In this document: positions 8,430-16,911 of the stretch, piece after piece | Position numbering within the stretch: position 1 is the first letter of the stretch | Layout: every line of letters begins with the position of its first letter | Source of the DNA: CAZUDO01 sp964618895 | GTDB lineage: Bacteria; Desulfobacterota; Binatia; DP-6 | Assembly: GCA_964618895.1 (NCBI GenBank) | Contig: CAZUDO010000054.1 | Location: forward strand, 9,736 to 73,735 | Reading direction: 5' to 3' | Length of the DNA: 64,000 bases | The notes under the pieces: model-generated | The model's database searches: none | What the model was told of the DNA's origin: nothing | The model's input: only the letters and a program-made list of their open reading frames with translations | Program-made: the position numbers and the translations under genes

Positions 8430-9773
8430 CGCCCCCGCGACCATCATCCGTGCCACCCGCACCGTGGGCGCGGTGAGGGCGCTGCGCACGACGAGGTCGC
8501 TCCCGACCATGTCGATGGCCCCGAACATGTCCCGTAGGTTGCCCGCGATCGTAATCTCTTCCACTGGGTACGCGAGTTCACCATCCTCGATCCACAAGCC
8601 GGTGGCACCCCGCGAGTAGTCGCCGGTCACGAGATTCACGCCGAAGCCGGACAGTTCCGTCACGTAGAGCCCGCGACGCACCGAGGCAATGATCGCCTCC
8701 GGCGTGTGCGGACCGGGCTCGAGCGTGAAGTTCGTCGGCCCGGCGCTGGGGGCGTCGCCGATCGCGCGCGCGGCGTGGCCGGTCGGGGCGAGGCCCAGGC
8801 GGCGCGCCGAGTACGAGTCGAGCAGGTAGGAGCGCAGGACCCCCGCCTCCACGATCGCTTGGCGGCGTTGGGTGACGCCTTCGCCGTCGAAGGGGCGTGA
8901 GGCGGGACCGGCCGGACGGAGGGGGTCGTCGATCACGGTGACCACGTCCGACGCGATGCGCTCGCCCAGCCGATCGCAGAGGAACGACAGGCGGCGGTAG
9001 AGGCTCGGCCCGGCGATCGCACCGGCCAGGTGACGGAGCAGGCTGGCGGCCGTCTCGGGGTCGAACACCACCGGGCACTCGCAGGTGGTGGCCTTGCGCG
9101 CCCCGAGCCGGCGGAGCGTGCGCCGGGCCGCCTCGCGACCCACATCCGCCGCCGGCTCGAGGGCGGCCAGGCGACGATGGGCCGTGTACCACGAGTCGCG
9201 CTGCATGGCGCCGTCCCGGGTCGCGACCGGGACCACCGACAGGCTGGCGTGTGAGCCGCCGTAGCTGCCCGCAAACCCGGTGCTGGTGGCGTAGGCCACC
9301 TGGCCGCTGTCGCAGCCGAACTCGGCGCCCTCGGAGTTGGTGATCTCGGGACCGGCCGCTAGGGCGGCCGCCTCGGCCTCGCGCGCCCACGCGAGCGCCT
9401 GCGGCGGCTCGAGGCGCTCGACCGCGGGATCGCGCAGCTCGAGATCGGGCAGCGGGGCGCGGGCGAGGTGGGCGGGATCCGCGAGCCCGGCGTGCGCATC
9501 GGGTGCGATGGCCCGCGCGAGCGCACATGCGTCGCCGGCCAGCGCCGCGATCCCGGCAGGGGTGAAATCGGCCGTCGACACGATGGCGGTCGAGTCGCCC
9601 ACGAACACGCGCAGCCCCGCCCGACGCTGGCGGGCGCGTTGGAGCTTCTCGACCTCACCCAGGCGTACGCCGACCGAGAGCCCGTCGCTTTCGGCCACCA
9701 CCGCGTCGGCCGCGCGGGCGCCCGCCGCGCGGGCACGCTGGACCAGATCCGTGGCCAGGTCGCGGAGATCCAT
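8427..9773 (-). CDS. pmbA: TldE/PmbA-family metalloprotease partner subunit
   Basis: The product is 448 residues. It shows the PmbA/TldE pattern: N-terminal VRLGEVEKLQRARQRRAGL, central SFLCDRLGERIASDVVTVID, then PFDGEGVTQRRQAIVEAGVL, and C-terminal EEITIAGNLRDMF with a small hydrophobic tail. TldE forms a dimer with TldD that degrades unstructured peptides and matures some peptide natural products; TldE itself lacks the metal site. It lies four bases after tldD in the same operon, as usual. Confidence 0.93.
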   Translation of the reverse strand: MDLRDLATDLVQRARAAGARAADAVVAESDGLSVGVRLGEVEKLQRARQRRAGLRVFVGDSTAIVSTADFTPAGIAALAGDACALARAIAPDAHAGLADPAHLARAPLPDLELRDPAVERLEPPQALAWAREAEAAALAAGPEITNSEGAEFGCDSGQVAYATSTGFAGSYGGSHASLSVVPVATRDGAMQRDSWYTAHRRLAALEPAADVGREAARRTLRRLGARKATTCECPVVFDPETAASLLRHLAGAIAGPSLYRRLSFLCDRLGERIASDVVTVIDDPLRPAGPASRPFDGEGVTQRRQAIVEAGVLRSYLLDSYSARRLGLAPTGHAARAIGDAPSAGPTNFTLEPGPHTPEAIIASVRRGLYVTELSGFGVNLVTGDYSRGATGLWIEDGELAYPVEEITIAGNLRDMFGAIDMVGSDLVVRSALTAPTVRVARMMVAGA

Positions 9774-9777
9774 GACG

Positions 9778-11217
9778 CTACGCCCGCGTGCCGCCGACGG
9801 TCAGCCCGTCGATGCGGACGGTGGGGAGCCCCACGCCGACGGGCACCGACTGCCCGTCCTTGCCGCACGTGCCGATGCCCTCGTCGAGCTGCAGGTCCGC
9901 GCCCACGCGCGTGATGCGCGTCAACACGTCCGGGCCGTTGCCGATGAGGGTCGCGCCCTTCACCGGACGGCCGACCTTGCCGCCTTCGATCAGGTAGGCC
10001 TCGTTGGCCGAGAACACGAACTTGCCGCTGGTGATGTCGACCTGGCCGCCACCGAACGAGACCGCGTACAGGCCGCGATCGACCGAACGCAGGATGTCCT
10101 CGGGCGCGTCCTCGCCCGCCAGCATGAAGGTGTTGGTCATGCGCGGCATGGGGAGATGCGCGAAGCTCTCGCGCCGGCCGTTGCCGGTGAGGGGCATGCC
10201 CATCAGGGTGGCGTTCAGCCGGTCCTGCAGGTAGCCGCGCAGGATGCCGCGCTCGATCAGCACGGTGCGGCCGGTGGGCGTGCCCTCGTCGTCGACGTTG
10301 AGGGAGCCGCGGCGGTTCGGGATGGTGCCGTCGTCGACCACCGTGCACAGCTCGGACGCCACGCGCGTGCCGATGCGGTCGGTGAACGCCGACACCCGCT
10401 TGCGATTGAAGTCGCCTTCTAGGCCGTGCCCGATCGCCTCGTGCAGCAGGATGCCGGGCCAGCCCGGCCCGAGCACGACCGTCATCGTGCCGGCGGGGGC
10501 GTCGACGGCGTCCAGGTTGACGATCGCCTGGCGCGCGGCCTCGCGTGCGAAGCGCTCGGCGCGACCGTCGGCGAGGGTGTCGAACAGGAACCGGCCGCCG
10601 CCCCCGTAGGTGCCGTGCTGCCGGACGCCGCCGTGTTCGGCGATGCAGGTGACGCTCAGGTGGATGAGCGGGCGCACGTCGCCCACGAGCGTCCCGGCCG
10701 AGGTGGCGATCAGCACTACGCGATGCTCGAGCCCGATCCCGGCCAGCACGTTCGTGATGCGCGGGTCGGTGGCACGCGCTGCCGCGTCGATCCGCGTCAG
10801 GAGGCCCACCAGGTCCGGGACCGGCGTGTCGATGGGGGACGTGGCCAGGGCGTAGAGGTCGTGTCCCCCGGGAGGTGCGGCGGGGGTCGCCACGGCCGTC
10901 GTGCCGCCGCGCTCGTCGGCGATCACGCGCGCCGTCCGGGCCGCCACCTCGAGCCGCTCCAGCGAGACCTCGTCGGAGTGGGCGTAGCCGGCGCGCGTCC
11001 CGGCCAGGACGCGCACGCCGACCCCCTGGCTGACGCTGCGGGTGGCCTTGCGGACGACGCCCTCTTCGAGCGAGGCGCTCTGGCCGATCCGGAACTCGAA
11101 ATAGAGGTCCGCATAGTCGGCGCGGTGCTCGAGGGCCGTCCCGAGCACGCGGTCGACGGCCTGCGGGGACAGCCCGAACCGTTCGCAGAAAAAGCGCTCC
11201 GGCGCGACCATCTCCAT
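9778..11217 (-). CDS. tldD: TldD-family metalloprotease
   Basis: This is the catalytic partner of TldE/PmbA, about 479 residues. The HExxxH metal motif is visible as LLHEAIGHGLEGDF. Other family motifs are GVGVRVLAGTRAGYAHSDE near the N terminus, DDGTIPNRRGSLNVDDEGTP, and MPRMTNTFMLAG. The ATG at 11217 starts MEMVAPERFF, which fits the family; the frame stays open for another 120 codons upstream, but over the divergent DHH gene. With pmbA it forms a cytoplasmic peptidase for flexible peptides. Confidence 0.94.
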   Translation of the reverse strand: MEMVAPERFFCERFGLSPQAVDRVLGTALEHRADYADLYFEFRIGQSASLEEGVVRKATRSVSQGVGVRVLAGTRAGYAHSDEVSLERLEVAARTARVIADERGGTTAVATPAAPPGGHDLYALATSPIDTPVPDLVGLLTRIDAAARATDPRITNVLAGIGLEHRVVLIATSAGTLVGDVRPLIHLSVTCIAEHGGVRQHGTYGGGGRFLFDTLADGRAERFAREAARQAIVNLDAVDAPAGTMTVVLGPGWPGILLHEAIGHGLEGDFNRKRVSAFTDRIGTRVASELCTVVDDGTIPNRRGSLNVDDEGTPTGRTVLIERGILRGYLQDRLNATLMGMPLTGNGRRESFAHLPMPRMTNTFMLAGEDAPEDILRSVDRGLYAVSFGGGQVDITSGKFVFSANEAYLIEGGKVGRPVKGATLIGNGPDVLTRITRVGADLQLDEGIGTCGKDGQSVPVGVGLPTVRIDGLTVGGTRA

Positions 11218-11368
11218 CCCGGCACCGTACCAGACGCCCACCGCGTGCGCTACCCGGAACCACCCGGAATTGCGACGGGTTCTGATGATTGCCGCCGGCG
11301 AGCTCGGCGCCGGGCGGAGGCTCCGGTTGGACAGTCGTCGCAGCCCGCCCGTACAATGCGGCCGGTTC

Positions 11369-12391
11369 ATGACCGTCCCCCCAAGGGGTGCGTTGGCGAG
11401 CTTCCTGCAGGCGATCGATCGCCCCGGGCCGCTCGTCATCCTTCCGCACGACAATCCGGACCCTGACGCGCTCGCCAGTGCGGCCGCGCTCAAGTACCTG
11501 GCGGTGTCGCTGCTCGACAAGGAGGTCCACATCGCGCTCGGCGGCATCGTCGGGCGCGCCGAGAACCGGGCCATGCTCACCTACCTGAACATCAACCTGG
11601 TGCCGGTGAGCGAGCTGCCCCTGAACGGCAGCGCCGTGGCCCTGGTCGACACCCAGCCCGGACGCCCCAATAACTCCCTGCCCGAGGGGATCGTGCCGGC
11701 GGTGGTGATCGACCATCATCCCGCCTACGGCACCTACGAGGGGGTGGCGTTCTGCGACCTGCGCGACGAGTACGGGGCCACCTCGACCATCGTCACCGAA
11801 TACCTGCGCGAGTCGAAGCTCACGCCCGAAGCCAAGATCGCCACCGCACTGTTCTACGGCATCGCCGCTGAGACGCAGGACCTGGGCCGCGAGGCCACGC
11901 TGGCGGACATCGAGGCGAGCCACTTCCTCTACCCCCACACCAACAAGCGGCGCCTGGCCAAGATCGAGAACGCACGCGTGCCGCGCGAGTACTTCCGCGG
12001 CTTCCGCGAGGGTATCGAACGGGCCACGCTTTACGGGCGCCTGGTGGTCGCGATGCTCGGCGAGGTGCGCTACCCGGACATGGTCGCCGAGGTGGCCGAT
12101 TTCCTGCTCCGCCTCGATCAGGTCGAGTGGGCGGCCGTGATCGGCGGGTTCGGCGAGTACCTGCACTGCTCGGTACGTACCACCGACCGCGACGTGAACG
12201 CGGGCGAGCTGTTGCAGAAGGTGCTGGGCAGCCGGTCGGCCGGTGGGCACGACATGATCGCTGGCGGGCGCCTGCACGTGGGCGACGACCCGGCCGCGCG
12301 CGAGCGGGCCGCGGCGATGGTTCGCGACCGGTTGCTGGCCGCGCTCGGCATAGACGGCGACTCGGGCGAGCCGCTGGTCCCGCCGGCCTAG
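11369..12391 (+). CDS. DHH-family phosphoesterase
   Basis: The product is 340 residues. Metal-binding motifs of the DHH superfamily appear in order: LPHDNPDPDALAS, VALVDTQPG and VVIDHHPAYG. A C-terminal DHHA1-like part holds the glycine-rich SAGGHDMIAGGRL. The family includes NrnA-type oligoribonucleases and cyclic dinucleotide phosphodiesterases; the exact substrate cannot be told from sequence. The ATG at 11369 is preferred because the 33 codons upstream are non-homologous and lie close to the divergent tldD start. It precedes an orphan CpaF-like gene. Confidence 0.85.
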   Translation: MTVPPRGALASFLQAIDRPGPLVILPHDNPDPDALASAAALKYLAVSLLDKEVHIALGGIVGRAENRAMLTYLNINLVPVSELPLNGSAVALVDTQPGRPNNSLPEGIVPAVVIDHHPAYGTYEGVAFCDLRDEYGATSTIVTEYLRESKLTPEAKIATALFYGIAAETQDLGREATLADIEASHFLYPHTNKRRLAKIENARVPREYFRGFREGIERATLYGRLVVAMLGEVRYPDMVAEVADFLLRLDQVEWAAVIGGFGEYLHCSVRTTDRDVNAGELLQKVLGSRSAGGHDMIAGGRLHVGDDPAARERAAAMVRDRLLAALGIDGDSGEPLVPPA

Positions 12392-12505
12392 GGCCGCAAC
12401 GCGCTGCCCACCGTGTCCCCCTGCTCGCAGCCGCTTGCGGGGCGGTCGGCCGCCGGCGTGGACGATGCGTGCCGCCGGCGTGGTACAGGCCATGGCGAGG
12501 TGGCG

Positions 12506-13699
12506 ATGCGTCTTCGGTGGCCGAGCAGCAAGCATGCGTCCGGGCGCGCCGCGGCGATGGCGGCGCCCCGCCCACTGCCGGCATGGCTGGCATCGCCGGC
12601 GCTGCACGCCGTACCGCGCTTGCCGGTCGTCGCCCCGGCGCGCCCCGGACCGCTCGGGGTGCCGGCCCTCGATCAGTTGCTGGCCGACGAGAGCGTCAGC
12701 GAGATCATGGTCAACGGCCCGACCGAGGTCTGGGTCGAGCGCGCCGGCCGCCTCGAGCCGACCGACGTGCGCCTCGCCGATGCGGACGAGCTCCAGCGGG
12801 TCATCAACCGCATCGTGGTGCCGCTCGGCCGGCGCTGCGACGAGGCGCAGCCGATGGTCGATGCCCGCCTGCCCGACGGCAGCCGGGTGCACGCCATCGT
12901 GCCGCCGCTCTGCCTGAACGGCCCCACCCTCACCATCCGCAAGTTCCCGCGCGCGCCGCTCACCGCCCGCGACCTCGTCCTGCGCGGCACCGCCTCCGCC
13001 GACGTGCTGGAGTTCCTGCGCGCGTGCGTGCGCGGCCGATGCAATCTCGTCGTGTCCGGCGGGACCGGCACCGGCAAGACGACGCTGCTCAACGTGCTGT
13101 CCGCCTTCATTCCCGACGACGAGCGCATCGTGACCATCGAGAGCGCGGCCGAGCTCCGGCTCCAGCAACGGCACGTGGTCACGCTGGAGGGACGGCCCGC
13201 CGACGTCGAGGGGCGGGGAGCGGTGACCGTGCGCGATCTGGTGGTGAACGCGCTCCGCATGCGCCCGGACCGGATCGTGATCGGCGAATGTCGCGCCGGC
13301 GAGGCCCTCGACATGCTGCAGGCGATGAACACCGGGCACGAGGGCTCGCTCACCACGCTGCATGCCAACGGCCCGCGCGACGCGCTCCATCGGCTGGAAA
13401 CGATGGTGCTGATGGCGGGGCTCGAGCTCCCCGTACCCGCCATCCGCCGGCAGATCGCCGCCGCCGTGCATGTCATCGTGCAGCTCGAGCGCCTGGTCGA
13501 CGGCAGGCGGCGGATCGCCCGGGTGTGCGAGGTGGCCGGCATGGAGGGCGAGGTCATCTGCCTGAACGACCTCTTCGTCGTGCGCGGCGACGCGGCGGGC
13601 GCGGACGGCGTCCTGGTCCCGACCGGGCTCCGTCCGATGGTGTTCGAGCGGCTCGCCCGGCGGGGCGTGGCGCTGCCGCTGCACCTGCTGGGGCTCTGA
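12506..13699 (+). CDS. CpaF-type type II/IV secretion ATPase
   Basis: The product is about 397 residues. It belongs to the PulE/VirB11 ATPase superfamily, CpaF branch: IMVNGPTEVWVER near the start, Walker A GGTGTGKTT, a Walker-B-like RIVIGECRAGEALDML, and the characteristic MNTGHEGSLTTLHANGPRDAL. CpaF powers Flp/Tad pilus assembly, but no other tad or pilus gene is here. The usual TIED aspartate box reads TIES. Starts at 12413, 12506 and 12557 are all possible; 12506 has a GAGGTGG stretch in front. It may act with a pilus system encoded elsewhere. Confidence 0.85.
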   Translation: MRLRWPSSKHASGRAAAMAAPRPLPAWLASPALHAVPRLPVVAPARPGPLGVPALDQLLADESVSEIMVNGPTEVWVERAGRLEPTDVRLADADELQRVINRIVVPLGRRCDEAQPMVDARLPDGSRVHAIVPPLCLNGPTLTIRKFPRAPLTARDLVLRGTASADVLEFLRACVRGRCNLVVSGGTGTGKTTLLNVLSAFIPDDERIVTIESAAELRLQQRHVVTLEGRPADVEGRGAVTVRDLVVNALRMRPDRIVIGECRAGEALDMLQAMNTGHEGSLTTLHANGPRDALHRLETMVLMAGLELPVPAIRRQIAAAVHVIVQLERLVDGRRRIARVCEVAGMEGEVICLNDLFVVRGDAAGADGVLVPTGLRPMVFERLARRGVALPLHLLGL

Positions 13700-13717
13700 C
13701 GGGCTCGAACCGATGCG

Positions 13718-14905
13718 TCAAAGATCCAGATCGTTCGCCAGGGTCCCCAACTGCGTCCACGGCACGATCCGCGTCGTGCCTCGCACGCCAGCCCGCCCAC
13801 CGCCGAGTACCACGGTCCCGCCGCGCGAACCCCGTGACGCCAGAATCCCCAGGGTCGATGCGAAGCTCGGATCGAATGTCGACGCGGCCTTGATCTCGAT
13901 GGGGTACACGCCGTCGGCGTACTCGAGCACGAGATCGATCTCCTTGCCGGTCGCGTCCCGGTAGAAGAAGAGATTGGCGGCTCGCCCCGCGTTGAACCGC
14001 CGCTTCAGGAGCTCGACGACGATCAGCGTCTCGAAGAGCGCTCCGCGCAGCGGGTGGGCCGTGAGCTGGCGGGGCTCTTCGATGCGCAGGAGATGACACG
14101 CGAGGCCCGTATCGATCATGAGGACCTTCGGCGTCTTGATCAGTCGCTTGCCGAGGTTCGCGTGGAAGGGATGGAGGCGTACGATGACGAATGACGCCTC
14201 CAGGGCTGACAGCCACACCTCGACCGTCTTCGGATCGATGCCGGTGTCGCGGGCCAGCGACTCTTTGTTCAGCAGCTGGCCGGTCCGTCCGGCGATGAGT
14301 TGGAGGAAGCGGCGGAAGAGGTCGGCATCTTTCAGGTTGACCAGCATGCGGACGTCGCGTTCGACGTAGGTCTCGAGGTACGAGAGGTACACCTCGCTGG
14401 GACGAGCCCCGGCGTTCCAGGCCCGTGGATAGCAGCCGCGCCAGATCACTTCGTCGATATCGAGCGCGCCCAAGCGACCTGCGTCGCGCAATTCCGAGAG
14501 CGACAGCGGAAGAAGCTTCGCCAGCGCAACGCGTCCGGCCAGCGACTGGGTGATGCGCTCGACCAGCTTGAACTGATGGCTCCCCGTCAGGACGAACTGT
14601 GCGTTGCGATCCGCGGCGTCGAGGCGCGGCTGGAGGTGAGAGAAGAGCATGGGAACGTTCTGTATCTCGTCGAGAATGGCTCCGTCGGGGAACGCGTCGA
14701 GATATCCGACGGGATCCTCGGTCGCCTGCGCGCGCACGACGGGATCTTCGAGGTTCGAGTACGGCATCTCCGGGAACGACCGGCGGGCAAGGGTCGTCTT
14801 CCCGGACTGTCTGGGACCGAGCAGAGCTAGAGCCGGAAAGCGGTTGAGCGCACCACGAACGTAGGGTTCGGCCTCGCGCGCGATGTATTGGTCCGGCCGG
14901 GCCAT
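13718..14905 (-). CDS. AAA ATPase with DUF4143 domain
   Basis: The product is 395 residues. The N-terminal AAA_14 domain has Walker A LLGPRQSGKTTLAR, Walker B DGAILDEIQNVP and the TGSHQFKL sensor. The C-terminal DUF4143 region has ESLARDTGIDPKTVEVWLSALE, a PD-(D/E)xK-like LFETLIVVELLK, and FYRDATGKEIDLVLE. These proteins are common, often patchily distributed, and have no firm role; links to toxin-antitoxin or defence functions have been suggested. It stands alone on the minus strand between cpaF and queG. Confidence 0.88.
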   Translation of the reverse strand: MARPDQYIAREAEPYVRGALNRFPALALLGPRQSGKTTLARRSFPEMPYSNLEDPVVRAQATEDPVGYLDAFPDGAILDEIQNVPMLFSHLQPRLDAADRNAQFVLTGSHQFKLVERITQSLAGRVALAKLLPLSLSELRDAGRLGALDIDEVIWRGCYPRAWNAGARPSEVYLSYLETYVERDVRMLVNLKDADLFRRFLQLIAGRTGQLLNKESLARDTGIDPKTVEVWLSALEASFVIVRLHPFHANLGKRLIKTPKVLMIDTGLACHLLRIEEPRQLTAHPLRGALFETLIVVELLKRRFNAGRAANLFFYRDATGKEIDLVLEYADGVYPIEIKAASTFDPSFASTLGILASRGSRGGTVVLGGGRAGVRGTTRIVPWTQLGTLANDLDL

Positions 14906-14951
14906 GGCGACCTGGACATTCCTCCAGTCTACTGGTGACTTGTCAAGCCCG

Positions 14952-14973
14952 CCTCTCAGAGGCCTCTCAGAGG
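14952..14973. repeat. tandem pair of 11-base palindromes
   Basis: CCTCTCAGAGG occurs twice in direct succession, and each copy is itself a palindrome. It lies between the 3' end of queG and the 5' end of the DUF4143 ATPase gene, both on the minus strand. It could be an operator for the ATPase gene or a terminator for queG. Confidence 0.5.
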
Positions 14974-14995
14974 GGCAAGGAGCGCGGCGTCTGGT

Positions 14996-16102
14996 TCAGG
15001 CGCACGCACCGCGGGCGGCCACCATCTCGCCCCGCGCGGCGTCGTCCGGCTCCGTCCGGGCGGCCGCCTCCAGGGCCCGCCGTGCCGCCCCGCCGCCCAG
15101 GCGGCCGAGCGCCCAGGCGGCGTGCCCGCGTACCAGCGGCTCGGGGTCGGCGAGCGCGGTGACGAGCGACGGCACGGCGGCGGGGTTGCCGGTGTTGCCG
15201 AGCACGACCGCCGCGTTGCGCAGCAGGCCCCGGCGCTTGGCCCGCATCACCGCGGTGCGCCGGAAGCGGGCATGGAAGCCGGCGGCGTCGAGGCCGAGCA
15301 GGGTGGGCAGATGGGGCGCGAGCAGCTCGGCGCCCTCGGCCGGCCGGGTCTCGCCATTCCACGGACAGACCTCCTGGCACAGGTCACAGCCGAAGATCCA
15401 ATTGTCGAGCGCCGGCCGCAGCGCGGGCGGGATGGCGCTCCGGTGCTCGATGGTCAGGTACGAGATGCACCGGCGCGGGTCCATGGTGTAGTCGCCCGCG
15501 AGCGCGCCGGTCGGGCAGGCGTCGATGCAGCGCCGGCAGGTGCCACAGCGATCCGCCGGGAGCGGGACCGCCTCGACCTCGAGATCGGTGAACAGCTCGC
15601 CCAGGAAGACGTACGAGCCCAGCTCCTGGTGCAGGAGGAGCGTGTTGCGGCCGATCCAGCCGAGGCCGGCCCGCGCGGCCCACTCGCGCTCGAGCACCGG
15701 CCCGGTGTCGACGTAGGGATGGTAGCGGGTGCCGGGAAAGCGGGCGGCGAGGCGGACCTTCAGGGCGCGCAGCACCTTCCGCACGCGCTCGTGGTAGTCG
15801 ATGCCGAGGGTGTAGGCCGCGATGCGCCCGCGCAGGGACGCGCGCCAGTCGTCGGGCGGCGGGGGCGGGGGCTGGTAGGGGTAGGCGACGGCGAGCACGG
15901 TCCGCGCCCAGGGAAAACGCTGCCGGGGGTCGATGCGGACTGCCGTGCGGTCTGCGAGGTACGCCATCTCTCCGGCCCGCCCGTCGGCCAGCCAGGCGGC
16001 AAGGAACGCCGCGCGCGGGAGCGGCTCCAGCGGGGCCGCGCCGGCGAGCGCGCAGCCGAGCGCCTGCGCCTCGGCGGCGACGATCTCGCGTCGGGTGTGC
16101 AC
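14996..16102 (-). CDS. queG: epoxyqueuosine reductase QueG
   Basis: QueG carries out the last step of queuosine synthesis in tRNA, reducing epoxyqueuosine with a cobalamin and two [4Fe-4S] clusters. The 368-residue protein shows YHPYVDTGPVLEREWAARAG, GWIGRNTLLLHQELGS, and the two ferredoxin-type cysteine sets (CGTCRRCIDACPTGAL, then CDLCQEVCPWN). A C-terminal HEAT-like repeat region follows. Length and motif order are normal. Confidence 0.95.
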   Translation of the reverse strand: MHTRREIVAAEAQALGCALAGAAPLEPLPRAAFLAAWLADGRAGEMAYLADRTAVRIDPRQRFPWARTVLAVAYPYQPPPPPPDDWRASLRGRIAAYTLGIDYHERVRKVLRALKVRLAARFPGTRYHPYVDTGPVLEREWAARAGLGWIGRNTLLLHQELGSYVFLGELFTDLEVEAVPLPADRCGTCRRCIDACPTGALAGDYTMDPRRCISYLTIEHRSAIPPALRPALDNWIFGCDLCQEVCPWNGETRPAEGAELLAPHLPTLLGLDAAGFHARFRRTAVMRAKRRGLLRNAAVVLGNTGNPAAVPSLVTALADPEPLVRGHAAWALGRLGGGAARRALEAAARTEPDDAARGEMVAARGACA

Positions 16103-16161
16103 CGCCCGCCGTGTAGCACATTCGGGCCAGGCAAATGACGTCGCGTCGCTGAATCCATCCC

Positions 16162-16371
16162 CGCCTCTCCGAGCTGGCCTCGCAGGCCGCCTCGGGCACG
16201 GTTACCAACACCCAACGCAGCACCATCCAGGAGGAGTTGACGGCGCTCCTCTCGGAAATCTCACGCATCAGCAACGTGACCACGTTCAACGGCGTCAACC
16301 TGCTCAGTGAAGGCGCCTCGGTCGTGCTCCAGGTCGGCCTCGACGCGCACCGGGCAGGAGCTTCGCGGTAG
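16162..16371 (+). pseudogene. fliC: flagellin remnant (N-terminal conserved domain)
   Basis: One frame encodes about 69 residues matching the conserved flagellin D0/D1 segment: LSELASQAASGTVTNTQR, EELTALLSEISRISN, TTFNGVNLLSEG. The typical flagellin start, the variable centre and the C-terminal helix are all missing, no start codon lies in frame just upstream, and the frame ends at TAG 16369-16371. This is a dead fragment of a fliC-type gene. It sits directly before remnants and genes of nonulosonate sugar synthesis, as expected for a former flagellin plus glycosylation locus. Confidence 0.8.
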
Positions 16372-16391
16372 CGCCTGGCGCGGAAAGGGGG

Positions 16392-16407
16392 GGTCAACTG
16401 GTTGACC
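16392..16407. repeat. short palindrome between two gene remnants
   Basis: GGTCAAC-TG-GTTGACC is a perfect 7-bp inverted repeat in the non-coding stretch between the flagellin and pseC-like remnants. It may be a leftover operator or a rearrangement scar. Nothing else could be assigned between 16372 and 16543. Confidence 0.3.
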
Positions 16408-16543
16408 AGGACGGGACAAGTTTTTCCCGGGGGGCGAACCCTGCCGGGGCCTGTGCGCGGAGCGCTGCAGGAGGGGCGCAGGTTTCTGCATCCGGCGGGC
16501 TGCTGTGCGGCTTGGCACGGGATTGCATTTGGAGTTCGGATCC

Positions 16544-16911
16544 ATGGCCAAGGACTTCCTTCCCGTGAAGGCGATCACCACCGGCGAGGGTGGGGCCATC
16601 GTGACCAACGACGCGCTCCTTGCCGAATGCTGCCGGCGGTTGCGCAGTCACGGCGCGCGCGCGCCCTCGGCGTGCAGGTGCACTACATCCCGGTGCATCT
16701 GCAGCCGTACTACCCGCGGCTGCTGGAGACGGGTCGCGGTACGCTGCCGGCGGCAGAAGCGTTCTACGACGAGGCGCTGTCGCTGCCCTGTGTTCCCGAC
16801 ATGGAAGCGACCGACGTGACCACGGTGGTGACGGCGTTGGCGGCGGCGCTGGCGGAGACGCGCCCGCCGGCGCGGTGGGGAGGGGACACGGATGCGGATC
16901 ACGCTGGGTGA
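16544..16911 (+). pseudogene. pseC: PseC-like sugar aminotransferase, doubly truncated remnant
   Basis: Two pieces of a DegT/PseC-type PLP aminotransferase remain in different frames. The first (from 16544) has FLPVKAITTGEGGAIVTND with the PLP lysine segment, then RLRSHG. At about 16660 the reading switches frame to LGVQVHYIPVHLQPYY and AEAFYDEALSLP, the conserved C-terminal part, ending at 16911. The N-terminal half and roughly 90 residues in the middle are absent. PseC makes the 4-amino sugar intermediate of pseudaminic acid. The remnant overlaps the start of the intact synthase gene downstream. Confidence 0.8.

Noticed and set aside
9359..13684. 1441-codon open frame on the minus strand
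   Set aside because: It runs antisense to DHH and cpaF genes and out of frame through tldD and pmbA; composition is typical of GC-rich shadow frames.
16512..16526. Sigma-54-like sequence TGGCACGGGATTGCA in the pseC remnant region
   Set aside because: The spacing between GG and GC is nine instead of ten bases, which normally abolishes sigma-54 use, and no intact gene follows closely.
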